A stretch of 64,000 nucleotides of DNA from the NCBI GenBank assembly GCA_964389925.1, contig CAYMGE010000007.1, positions 45,167-109,166 of the forward strand, given 5' to 3'. The notes below the pieces were generated by a model. That model saw only the letters and a list, made by a program, of their open reading frames with translations. It made no database searches and had not been told where the DNA came from. The stretch is from CALECP01 sp964389925. Its GTDB lineage: Bacteria; Chloroflexota; Anaerolineae; Promineifilales; Promineifilaceae. A program made the position numbers and the translations under genes. Below are positions 35,261 through 43,276 of this stretch, one piece after another (within the stretch, counting starts at the first letter, position 1; the number at the start of each line of letters is the position of its first letter).

Positions 35261-35965
35261 TTATGGAATGCAGATCACATCTCCTGCATAGATTAAGTAG
35301 TTTTCGTTAATCACTGGATTGGCGGCACGAATCGCCTCTTTTGTCGTCCCATAAACGATTGCGATGCGGAAAACATTATCCCCTTCTAGAACAACGTGTG
35401 TACGCTGCCCTGCGGCACAGGCGGTGGCGGCGGCAACAGGCACATTGACGACATTGCCGGGATAGATGTGATCCTGCGCGATGCTGTACTCAGCCATTAA
35501 TGAAACCGACGTTCCGTAACGTGAGGCGATGCCGTAGAGCGTTTCGCCCTGTTGCACAGTGTGCTGCACAAAAGCTATATCATTACGATTCGGTATAGGG
35601 GTTGGATTGACAACGTTCAATGTGGGGATAGCCGTTGGCACAGCTAATGGTGTTGGCGTTGCTACGACAACGATGTTCGCGTCGGTCGTCGTGAAAGGCG
35701 ACGGCGTTGGATTTGTAATTTGTGGTTGTGAAGATGCTAGAACGATTACCTGACGTGGGTCAGGGTTGAGCCGAACATCATAACCAGCAACACGAACAAT
35801 TTGACTCGCTGTTGGTATCTGTCCTGCATCGATCACATCAGTATCCAATGCGTCTGTAATTGCTTCTTCCGTTGCCGGTTCGGCCTGCATCCGCCTAGAC
35901 ACATACCATCCCCCTACCACGATAATGCCAAATATGATTGCTATGAGTCCTCTGCTAAGTTTCAT
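35261..35965 (-). CDS. Membrane-anchored protein with two LysM domains
   Basis: 234 residues: one N-terminal membrane helix (about 7-22), a low-complexity Pro/Thr/Val spacer, and two LysM peptidoglycan-binding motifs (HTVQQGETLYGIASRYGTSV ... IYPGNVVNVP and HVVLEGDNVFRIAIVYGTTK ... IYAGDVICIP). No catalytic domain is attached. It is likely a cell-wall anchored structural or adaptor protein. It has its own terminator, so it is separate from the downstream rpmH operon. Confidence 0.85.
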   Translation of the reverse strand: MKLSRGLIAIIFGIIVVGGWYVSRRMQAEPATEEAITDALDTDVIDAGQIPTASQIVRVAGYDVRLNPDPRQVIVLASSQPQITNPTPSPFTTTDANIVVVATPTPLAVPTAIPTLNVVNPTPIPNRNDIAFVQHTVQQGETLYGIASRYGTSVSLMAEYSIAQDHIYPGNVVNVPVAAATACAAGQRTHVVLEGDNVFRIAIVYGTTKEAIRAANPVINENYLIYAGDVICIP

Positions 35966-36098
35966 AAATATGTCCTCTTACAAACCGTCCGTCACTGCTA
36001 AACTTGGCTATCATTATAGCATGAGGCAGAAACGCTTCAATTAACCTGTTTGTTCCGTTTTCTGATAGACAGTATCAGAATGGAAAAGTGAGTGATTA

Positions 36099-37250
36099 AT
36101 GATCGTTGGCCGCCAAAACCTTGAGCAACGAGAGTATGACTTTTTAGCTTCTTATGCGTTAAAATCGGCCGAAACACGCGGCCGCGTACATCCTGAGCCA
36201 GAATCTGCCACCCGCACTGCTTTCCAGCGCGACCGCGACCGCATCATTCACACAACCGCTTTTCGTCGCCTTGAATACAAAACACAGGTTTTTGTCTTCT
36301 TTGAAGGCGATCATTACCGCAATCGCCTTACCCATACGCTTGAAGTGGCGCAGCTCGGCCGCTCGTTGGCACGTGGGCTGGGCTGTAATGAGCCATTGAC
36401 CGAAGCAATTTGCCTCGCTCACGATTTGGGGCATTCGCCGTTTGGCCACGCGGGTGAACACGCGCTCAACTATCTGATGCGTGAGTATGGCGGTTTTAAC
36501 CATAATACGCAAAGCTATCGGGTTGTTACAAAGTTGGAAAAACGTTATCAAAGATTTGCCGGCCTCAATCTGACGTATGAAACACGTGAAGGTATGATCA
36601 AACATGAGACAGCATACGATAAAAGTGATGCAAAAAATTACGAACCTGAAAAAAGAGCTTCTATTGAGGCACAGATTGCTAACTTTGCGGATGAAATCGC
36701 GTACAATGCGGCTGACTTAGAAGATGGACTCGGTGCCGAACTATTTCCGATAGAGGCATTAGAAGAGCTGACAATTATTGAGTTGTTGCGTGAACAGATC
36801 GGCTGGCAACGCGGCAAAATTGATCAGCTAACGCGACGTGCATTGGTGCGTGAATTGATTGGGTTGACGGTAACGGATGTTCTCCGCGCGACAAACAAAC
36901 GTATAGTGGAGGCAGAGTTAGATTCACCCATCAAAGTCCAAAGCCACGATAAAAATGTGGTTGGGTACTCGGCCGATTTGGCACCGAAAATTGACGAACT
37001 CAAGCAGTTTCTTTATGTCTACATGTATAAGCACCATCGGCTTGTGCGGATGCAGCAGAAGGCTGAACGTTTTCTGACCGATTTGTTTACAGCCTATCAC
37101 ATGCAGCCGGCGATGTTGCCCCCCGAAACATTTGCGCTCATTGGTCAGCGCAGCCAGCCACGAGTTATTGCTGACTACCTTGCTGGAATGACTGACCGCT
37201 ATGCGCTCGACGAATGGCAAAAGCTATTTGACCCATATACCAACGCATAA
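36099..37250 (+). CDS. dgt: Deoxyguanosinetriphosphate triphosphohydrolase-like HD protein
   Basis: 383 residues of the dGTPase-like family. The HD metal motif is visible in parts: RNRLTHTLEVAQLGRSLARG (first His), LAHDLGHSPFGHAGEHAL (HD and further His) and FADEIAYNAADLEDGL (last Asp). The N terminus has the typical TRTAFQRDRDRIIHTTAFRRLEYKTQVF. It hydrolyses dNTPs to the nucleoside and tripolyphosphate. Its stop overlaps the mscS start (TAATG). Confidence 0.92.
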   Translation: MIVGRQNLEQREYDFLASYALKSAETRGRVHPEPESATRTAFQRDRDRIIHTTAFRRLEYKTQVFVFFEGDHYRNRLTHTLEVAQLGRSLARGLGCNEPLTEAICLAHDLGHSPFGHAGEHALNYLMREYGGFNHNTQSYRVVTKLEKRYQRFAGLNLTYETREGMIKHETAYDKSDAKNYEPEKRASIEAQIANFADEIAYNAADLEDGLGAELFPIEALEELTIIELLREQIGWQRGKIDQLTRRALVRELIGLTVTDVLRATNKRIVEAELDSPIKVQSHDKNVVGYSADLAPKIDELKQFLYVYMYKHHRLVRMQQKAERFLTDLFTAYHMQPAMLPPETFALIGQRSQPRVIADYLAGMTDRYALDEWQKLFDPYTNA

Positions 37251-38221
37251 TGAAAACCTTCCAAGAAATCCCCCCTTTAGAAGACATCTCAGTTATCGCC
37301 GAATTTCGTGAAGTTCTAATCAATCTTATAGATAGATTACCACACATTCTGTTCGGCTTGATCGTGTTAATTCTCGTTTTTCCTGTCGCCCACTGGGCGC
37401 AGCGACTTATAGAAAACTTGTCGAGGTCCAAGCGTATCTCAAAGCAGGCAGCAATCGCATTCGGCCGAATTGCTCGTTACGCTGTCATCGCCTTTGGCAT
37501 CTTGCTCGTCCTGACGATTATTGTCCCCAGCGTCAACGTCGCTACTCTGATCGGTTCGCTTGGCTTGACCGGTGTTATCATCGGCTTTGCCTTTCGTGAT
37601 ATTTTGCAAAACTTCTTTGCCGGCCTAATTTTGCTGATTCAAGAGCCATTTAGTCTTGAAGATCAAATTGTCGTGGGCAGTTATGAAGGGACGGTCAAGC
37701 AAATAGACTTGCGCTCGACCAAAATACACACCTATGATGGTCGTGATGTCATCATTCCAAATGCCGATCTCTTCACGGACTCTGTTCTCGTCAATACGGC
37801 TCATCCACAACGCCGCTCTCAATATGACGTGGGCATAGGTTATGGTGATGACATCGATACGGCTAGCGACCTGATCTTTGATGCGATGAAAAGCATTGAG
37901 GGTGTCTTGGCACAGCCTGCGCCAGATGTGCGAGTTTGGGATTTGGGTGATTCGGCCGTCGTTCTACGCGCACGCTGGTGGACAAACTCACAACGTCGAG
38001 AGGTCGTCGCCGTGCATGATCGCGTCTTGCGAGCCATTGCCACTAAGCTGACAGAACACGGCATCGATATGCCTTATCCGACCCAAGTGTTGCTGTTCCA
38101 CGACCAAACAGAAGAAACCGATGGTAATCGGGCTGAACAGCGCGAAGGCTGGCCGAGTAATGGCAATAATCCTAAACCGCTGCGGATTGCAGGGGTTTTG
38201 CGGAGATCGGCCGAAAATTAA
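37250..38221 (+). CDS. mscS: Small-conductance mechanosensitive channel, MscS family
   Basis: 323 residues with three membrane helices. The pore helix region reads LIGSLGLTGVIIGFAFRDILQNFFAGLILLIQEPFSLEDQI, the most conserved MscS signature, followed by the beta domain (GTVKQIDLRSTKIHTYDGRDVIIPNADLF) and the alpha/beta cytoplasmic domain. It is a pressure-release channel for osmotic downshock, and is translationally coupled to dgt. Confidence 0.92.
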   Translation: MKTFQEIPPLEDISVIAEFREVLINLIDRLPHILFGLIVLILVFPVAHWAQRLIENLSRSKRISKQAAIAFGRIARYAVIAFGILLVLTIIVPSVNVATLIGSLGLTGVIIGFAFRDILQNFFAGLILLIQEPFSLEDQIVVGSYEGTVKQIDLRSTKIHTYDGRDVIIPNADLFTDSVLVNTAHPQRRSQYDVGIGYGDDIDTASDLIFDAMKSIEGVLAQPAPDVRVWDLGDSAVVLRARWWTNSQRREVVAVHDRVLRAIATKLTEHGIDMPYPTQVLLFHDQTEETDGNRAEQREGWPSNGNNPKPLRIAGVLRRSAEN

Positions 38222-38238
38222 CCAAGTAAATTTGTTGA

Positions 38239-38376
38239 GTGCATTTCAAATCAGTAAAACGTGTGGGTAGGGGGGCTAGGCAAACGGCGTGCAGTCTGCC
38301 ATTATCATGATGTTCATGCCGTTTACCTACCCTGTACATGTCATATCCCTTCATCTTTTACTCAAATGAAATGCAC
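38239..38376. repeat. Long imperfect inverted repeat, MITE-like or large hairpin
   Basis: The ends GTGCATTTCAAATCAGTAAAA and its near complement pair in 17 of 21 positions. Inside, a GGGTAGG...CAAACGGC arm pairs with GCCGTTTACCTACCC. It is 138 bases long and lies between mscS and a convergent glycosidase gene. It could be a shared terminator structure or a non-autonomous element; no second copy was seen in this window. Confidence 0.5.
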
Positions 38377-38400
38377 GCTTAGTGTACTTAGGTGATTTGT

Positions 38401-40827
38401 CTATCGTCCCCACTCAATGACCGTGATCGAATGTTTAGGAAGATTGAATGTGTGGTTTTGACCAACCGACGTTTGCGTTGTCTCAATCCGAATGTCTTCA
38501 CCTTGTTCGTTGTTGTCGAAGATGTAGTCAGTTGCCAATGTATGAACTGTGGCAGTCCCACTAGGATTGGAAGGAAGACGGAGTTCCACCTGTTGTGAGT
38601 TGTTCAAATCAAGATTGAATAGAACAACTGAGTAGGTGTTGCCGCGTTTGAAGGCGAATGAGTCGATATATTCAACCTCAATTGGCTTTGAAATCTCATT
38701 GAGAGGCTTCTGTGTCCATGTCGGGTTTGCTCCGCTCTGCTCTGTGACAAGGAAGTTGCCACCGATTGCTTTATTGACAATTTCCATCCCTAGCCAACCG
38801 GGGCGTTTGCGCTGCGTTGCTTCTGAATCACGTAAGAGACCCCAGAGGTTGACGCGCTCTTTGTGTCTACCGGGCATCTCCCATGAGTATTGCAAGGCAG
38901 TGAAGGCGGCCTGTGTGCGGACACCAAGTTCCGCTTGGTAGTTGAGCATGTGCAGTGGCAAGAGAACACCCATTGCAAAGCTAGACACAAGACGATTGCG
39001 TTCAAAGAGCGGCATGTTTCCATGTGTCAAATGGCTGTTGATTTCATAAACGGACAGCTCTGTGTTTCGCCCTTGTGACACAACATACTTGCTGCTCTTG
39101 TACATTTTGCCGCTCATTGACACTTGCTGCGTTGGGCGTGCCAAGAGTGATTGAAGCAACTGCTGCTCATTGCCATAGGTCTTAATGTGGCTTGCGAAGT
39201 AAGGTGCAACGGCAATTGCATCATGTGTTGTGCTGCTCGATTCAATCTCAAGCTGACGCTCTGGGAAACCCGCTTGTCCACCCAACACGAGAGTTGTTTT
39301 GTCCGCGTTGAAATGCGGCGCGTTCCGCATAATGCTTATGCGTGAAGAGGCGATTTCGCCAAGATGATAGCCATCCCAAAGTGTGCCACCTGCGAATGGG
39401 TCGCCAGCAGTGTTGCCGCCCCACATCTCATTGCCAAATTCAAGATGGATTTGTTTGAGAACGCTCGTCCATGGTGCGCTTTGACCAAGGGCTGCACGCT
39501 TATTTGCATAAGGATGTGAGCCGGCAGGCGCAGAGAGATAGGCGATCAGGTTCTTTAATTCACCGGCTGTCCAAGTTGGTGGAACGACGTAATATGCCTC
39601 TGTGTTTAATACTTTTGCCAGTTCAAGGAACTCATGCAGTGAGTAGTGGTATTTGACGGGGAAGCGGTCGATGTTGAGGGGATTCGGCCGAAAATCGTTT
39701 GTCTTCCGCGCCCACGGCTCTGCAAGCTGATTGTCTAGCGTTGAGCCGTATTGATGACCCCAGTTACGAATCACACCCGGCTGTAGCTCTCGCAACAGAT
39801 CGACGAAGTGGTCGCTAAATGCGGTTGGATATCGATTGTCAATACGCGCTAATTCCGCGTCGTCAATTAAAATATCACCGTTCTCAGAAGCAACACGTAG
39901 CTCAAATGCAATCGGATTAACTTTACCGCTAAAAATTGGTGCATCTACGCCCGACTCGACAAGGAATTTTCGCTCGATCTTTTGCCAACCCGGTTGCAGT
40001 GTAAACACTTCTTGGAAGAAAATCGCCTCACGATGGCGCAAGAACTTCACCTCAAGCGTCTGGTTTGCCGTCGTTGGCTTAACCCACACCTCGAATCGCC
40101 AAAGCCCTTCCACGATATTGAGTTTGCCAGCAGAGGCATCCGCATCACGTGCAAATGAATCAAATGGAATTGCCACACCTGGGTCCCAGCCTGATGACTT
40201 TACGCGCAGGGATTGTAGTCCTGGGCTGCCAGGGCGACGTTCTCTCGTTTCGGCCGATTCAAATCCCGTTGGCGTTTCTGTATTGTAGCCGGGAACCTGT
40301 TGACGAATGATAACAGCATCTTTCACATTTGGTTGAACACGATTGCCGTTGACATAAAAGGTGTAGTTACCACCCTCAAACGCATAGCGATTGATTCGTC
40401 CAACGGTGCCACGTGCCGGGCCAGAAATGATTTCGTACTGTGCGCCGTTCCAAAAGCCGTTGGGGTGATGGTTCCAAAAACCATTCCAGCCATTTGGCTT
40501 TAGTCGGGTTGCATTAGAGCCGGGCCCGACTAAAAATAACATAGCGACTTCGCCCGACTCAAATCCCGGATTTGGGATCAAGTTTCGCAGATATTGCCCT
40601 GCACCATACTGATCGTATGAACCGATATTAATGCCAAGTTGTTTGGCATTTGGCATTTTTACTTCATCTTTGACAGTGACGACTGTTTTGCCGCCTTTTT
40701 GATATTGATTGGTATTCCCTTGGGGCCAAGGGTCTGCGGATACAATCCCGACAGTTCCAAAAATAAGTGATATAAGCAGGACGATTTTGACGATGCGTGA
40801 AAAACGCAGCGATGAATTGCTACCCAT
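38401..40827 (-). CDS. Secreted clan GH-A glycoside hydrolase, arabinofuranosidase-like
   Basis: About 808 residues from the ATG at 40827, chosen because GGGAGAG precedes it and a signal peptide follows directly (IVKIVLLISLIFGTVGIVSA). Residues up to about 330 hold a jelly-roll/CBM-like beta region (LIPNPGFESGE ... LLIDDAEL). A TIM barrel follows with HLEFGNEMWGG (likely acid/base Glu) and TELSVYEINSHLTHG (likely nucleophile Glu), then a C-terminal beta domain (YSVVLFNLDLNNSQQVELRLP). The pattern is close to GH51-type alpha-L-arabinofuranosidases, but the exact family is not certain. The leader upstream appears structured. Confidence 0.75.
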   Translation of the reverse strand: MGSNSSLRFSRIVKIVLLISLIFGTVGIVSADPWPQGNTNQYQKGGKTVVTVKDEVKMPNAKQLGINIGSYDQYGAGQYLRNLIPNPGFESGEVAMLFLVGPGSNATRLKPNGWNGFWNHHPNGFWNGAQYEIISGPARGTVGRINRYAFEGGNYTFYVNGNRVQPNVKDAVIIRQQVPGYNTETPTGFESAETRERRPGSPGLQSLRVKSSGWDPGVAIPFDSFARDADASAGKLNIVEGLWRFEVWVKPTTANQTLEVKFLRHREAIFFQEVFTLQPGWQKIERKFLVESGVDAPIFSGKVNPIAFELRVASENGDILIDDAELARIDNRYPTAFSDHFVDLLRELQPGVIRNWGHQYGSTLDNQLAEPWARKTNDFRPNPLNIDRFPVKYHYSLHEFLELAKVLNTEAYYVVPPTWTAGELKNLIAYLSAPAGSHPYANKRAALGQSAPWTSVLKQIHLEFGNEMWGGNTAGDPFAGGTLWDGYHLGEIASSRISIMRNAPHFNADKTTLVLGGQAGFPERQLEIESSSTTHDAIAVAPYFASHIKTYGNEQQLLQSLLARPTQQVSMSGKMYKSSKYVVSQGRNTELSVYEINSHLTHGNMPLFERNRLVSSFAMGVLLPLHMLNYQAELGVRTQAAFTALQYSWEMPGRHKERVNLWGLLRDSEATQRKRPGWLGMEIVNKAIGGNFLVTEQSGANPTWTQKPLNEISKPIEVEYIDSFAFKRGNTYSVVLFNLDLNNSQQVELRLPSNPSGTATVHTLATDYIFDNNEQGEDIRIETTQTSVGQNHTFNLPKHSITVIEWGR

Positions 40828-40835
40828 AGCTTCTT

Positions 40836-40955
40836 TACTCTCCCAATTAGATTGTATCTTCGTAAGGATGACCTCTTCCCGGAGGTGTTTACAAATCCAT
40901 TTCCCTGTAATGCCGTTACCGTTCACGGTAGGACGACACCGCAAGGATACGCTAT
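40836..40955 (-). promoter_or_regulatory. Structured 5' leader of the glycosidase gene
   Basis: On the minus strand the leader can form TACCGT-GA-ACGGTA (about 40915-40928), ACCTC-CGGGAA-GAGGT (about 40870-40886) and an outer GTATC/GATAC pair. This looks like a folded RNA upstream of the ribosome binding site and could be a riboswitch or protein-bound leader. It does not match the c-di-GMP, SAM, glycine or THF consensus as I know them. Confidence 0.3.
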
Positions 40956-41049
40956 TTATGCCAATAGATCAAAGAGAAACGCCGACTTTTCAAAATTTTT
41001 AAGAATTACCGCACGGTCTCACATCCATTGTTTGCCAACCGTCAGATTA

Positions 41050-41069
41050 TTGTCACCAAATCGTGACAA
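41050..41069. promoter_or_regulatory. Perfect dyad TTGTCAC-caaatc-GTGACAA
   Basis: A 7-bp perfect inverted repeat with a 6-base spacer in the region between divergent genes, typical of an operator for a dimeric regulator. The regulator is unknown. Confidence 0.4.
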
Positions 41070-41454
41070 ATCAAGCCACCCAACATGAGATACAGTTAAC
41101 ACCGAGTGTGAAATTCCCACAAAATGACACTAAAGAGTCACTAATACGTCGTGCATTCAATTATGAGAGCGATATGATGTTACTTTATGCGCTTTCTATA
41201 GAAGGTGGGAATAAGACCTATCTACACGACCATTATGACAATAATTCGAGTCAATGGTTCTAAAAAGACGTAAAAACAACGTGGTCAAGTGAGGGAGGAG
41301 TTAGGATTGAACGTTCTGTTTGCGGCGTTTCGGCCGAATTACGTTACACTATCCGCCGTCCAGCTTGACAGCAGAAGCACTGTTAGCGATATTTAGAAGA
41401 CTAACAAATACCAACCTGAAGTAACGGAGTATATTTAACCTGTACTCGTAAACA

Positions 41455-42969
41455 ATGGCTCAACAACCCACCACACGCAATCACGATTTTGAATCTCAAC
41501 TTGAACTCGCGGAGATGATGCTTAATCTCGGCCGCATCGACGAGGCCGCGGTTGAACTCAAAAAAGCAAAAGACCTCAACGAAATTGGCGCACATCGCCA
41601 CCCTGTCGACAGCATGGAACACGAGGCAAATCTGCGCCGCCTTGCCAATGCGCTAGAGCGCGTTGAAGAGATGCAAGGCCGCCAAAATCGCACGGGGCGT
41701 GTCTGGGCGATTGCTGCCTCCATTGCGCTACTTGGCCTGACAGGTCTCATGTTTGTCACATGGGCATTGAATCGCAATGAGATGCTCGAAATGCGGGCCG
41801 GTGCGACGGAGGATTTTCAGATAGTCTTTGCAGAGCGCACGGCCGAAGCGGAGCAAGTGCGTTTGGCTGTTGGAGAACAAACGCGCCAAGCCCAGCAGAT
41901 CACCGACCTGTATCAGGAAAACAGCCTCTATCGCTATCAGGCGACGCAAAATGCTTTGGCGATTTCGGCCGCTATCGAGCAGTCTGGGATTTCGGCCGCA
42001 ACACAAATCGCGGCCGAGGCGACTCGCGGAGCTGAACGATTTGAGTCTGTAACCCCTATTCCGCCCCCAAGCCAAGAGACGGACGAGGAAGCGACAACAG
42101 AAGAGACGGACGTACCAGATGTCGTCATTACAACCGATCCGGTGGCAACACTTTTGCTGCCTACGCCACTATCGGGCGAATCGCTCGCAAACTCCATTGA
42201 CCAAATACGGGTCGATGCCCCATTTACTGCCAATATGCGTCGCGGGCCGGGTTTTGAGTACAATGTTATTGGTGTTTTGAGGCGCGGTGAAGTTGTCACA
42301 GTACAGGCAAAAAGTGGTGATGGCTATTGGTACGACATTTTGACAGAAGACGGCGCGAAGGGTTGGCTGCACACAAGTCTCGCCAAACCGGTCTCTCTCG
42401 ATTGGTTGCCGACAAATACAAATGTTCCACTTCCACCACGCCCTACAGCGACCCCAACATCTGAACCAACTGAGACACCACCTAATCCTACTCCTCCTCC
42501 TGCCCCAACGTTGACTCCCTCACCCATCCCACCAACGGCTGTGCCACCAACAGATATTCCGCCGACAGCTGTGCCACCAACAGATGTTCCCCCCACCGAC
42601 ATCCCACCAACGGCTGTGCCACCAACAGATGTTCCGCCAACGGCTGTGCCACCAACAGATGTTCCCCCCACTGACATTCCTGCCACTGATGTCCCACCGA
42701 CGACTGTCGCTCCACCAACTGTGGAGCCAACCCCTTTGCCGGGCCTAACGACGGCAACAAGTGAACCTGCGCCAACCGTAACGGCAACACCTGAGATGAC
42801 TGAAACACCCACGCTTGTACCGAATGAAACCTCTGTTGCGCCCTCTGCAACGCCCGATCCAGAGGCAACAGAAACACCTACGATAGAGCCGACTCCTGAG
42901 CCATCGCCAACTGATGACGGTGGCTCTGTCGATGACTTCATCGCCACCATTACGCCAGTCAATCCATAA
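41455..42969 (+). CDS. Membrane-anchored SH3b protein with long Pro/Thr repeat tail
   Basis: 504 residues. The N terminus (1-75) has a TPR-like helical pair (LAEMMLNLGRIDEAAVELKKAKDL), followed by one membrane helix (about 82-105), a coiled-coil-like stretch rich in Ala/Glu/Gln (to about 190), and a bacterial SH3 domain (about 245-305; ANMRRGPGFEYNVIGVLRRGEVVTV ... YWYDILTEDGAKGWLH). From about 320 to the end it is nearly all Pro/Thr/Glu, including PPTAVPPTDV-type repeats. SH3b domains bind cell-wall glycan or peptide, so it probably spans the wall. Confidence 0.82.
   Translation: MAQQPTTRNHDFESQLELAEMMLNLGRIDEAAVELKKAKDLNEIGAHRHPVDSMEHEANLRRLANALERVEEMQGRQNRTGRVWAIAASIALLGLTGLMFVTWALNRNEMLEMRAGATEDFQIVFAERTAEAEQVRLAVGEQTRQAQQITDLYQENSLYRYQATQNALAISAAIEQSGISAATQIAAEATRGAERFESVTPIPPPSQETDEEATTEETDVPDVVITTDPVATLLLPTPLSGESLANSIDQIRVDAPFTANMRRGPGFEYNVIGVLRRGEVVTVQAKSGDGYWYDILTEDGAKGWLHTSLAKPVSLDWLPTNTNVPLPPRPTATPTSEPTETPPNPTPPPAPTLTPSPIPPTAVPPTDIPPTAVPPTDVPPTDIPPTAVPPTDVPPTAVPPTDVPPTDIPATDVPPTTVAPPTVEPTPLPGLTTATSEPAPTVTATPEMTETPTLVPNETSVAPSATPDPEATETPTIEPTPEPSPTDDGGSVDDFIATITPVNP
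42530..42715 (+). repeat. In-gene 15-bp minisatellite coding PPT(A/D)(V/I)
   Basis: About twelve 15-base units (CCACCAACGGCTGTG / CCACCAACAGATGTT types) encode alternating PPTAV and PPTDV/I pentapeptides. Being a multiple of three, copy changes alter spacer length without a frameshift. Confidence 0.8.
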
Positions 42970-43276
42970 ACTCTCGCCTCTTTCATGTTGTAGCCACATC
43001 CTGCCGAGTAGGTGTGGCTGCCCTGCGACAGACAGACACATCGCCAAGTTGCGTCTTTGCTAGGCTCTAGTGACATTTGCATAAGCAAATCTTTCACAAA
43101 TGTCACTAGAGCCTATTGTCTTTCGCCTCCTCTCTTATCTGGCTCTTATAGAAATGTCACGAGAACCTAAAAGTCTTGGGCTAAAGCCCATAGCTTCTAC
43201 TAGCGCATTGGTACAGTGAAATTTGCCGCTATGCGGTTTTGCTAAGGTTGTTATACTAGGGGGGAGGTAGTGAACT
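42970..43276. other. Intergenic region with REP-like palindromes
   Basis: 307 bases without a gene. It holds the palindrome at 43062-43114, a decayed partial copy (ATGTCACGAGAACCT, about 43152-43168) and a small TGGGCTAAAGCCCA hairpin at about 43177-43190. GGGGGAGGTAG before 43277 is the ribosome binding site of the SulP gene. Confidence 0.6.
43062..43114. repeat. REP-like palindrome, copy 1
   Basis: Perfect 18-base arms (AGGCTCTAGTGACATTTG and its complement) enclose a 17-base loop that itself holds TTTGC-ATAA-GCAAA. A related copy, interrupted by an insertion, lies at 48748-48890. Confidence 0.75.

Larger units (their letters stand above)
40828..41454. other. Long intergenic region with structured leader and a dyad
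   Basis: 627 bases without a convincing gene. The left part (40836-40955, read on the minus strand) is a leader able to fold into several hairpins. A perfect dyad lies at 41050-41069. A TCGGCCGA palindrome is at about 41331. A 66-codon frame at 41063-41263 lacks a ribosome binding site and was not accepted. Confidence 0.55.

Noticed and set aside
35148..36098. Replication origin next to rpmH
   Set aside because: No dnaA gene and no cluster of TTATCCACA-like boxes was seen; the upstream gene is a LysM protein with its own terminator.
40836..40955. c-di-GMP (GEMM), SAM-I, glycine or THF riboswitch
   Set aside because: The invariant boxes of these classes are not present in the order required; only generic hairpins are seen.
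41063..41263. 66-codon frame in the 41 kb spacer
   Set aside because: It starts with GTG inside a dyad, has no ribosome binding site and no recognisable sequence feature.
42324..43106. 260-codon minus-strand frame rich in Gly/Val/Ser
   Set aside because: It is the antisense reading of the Pro/Thr repeats of the SH3b protein; repeats of this kind leave long open frames on both strands.
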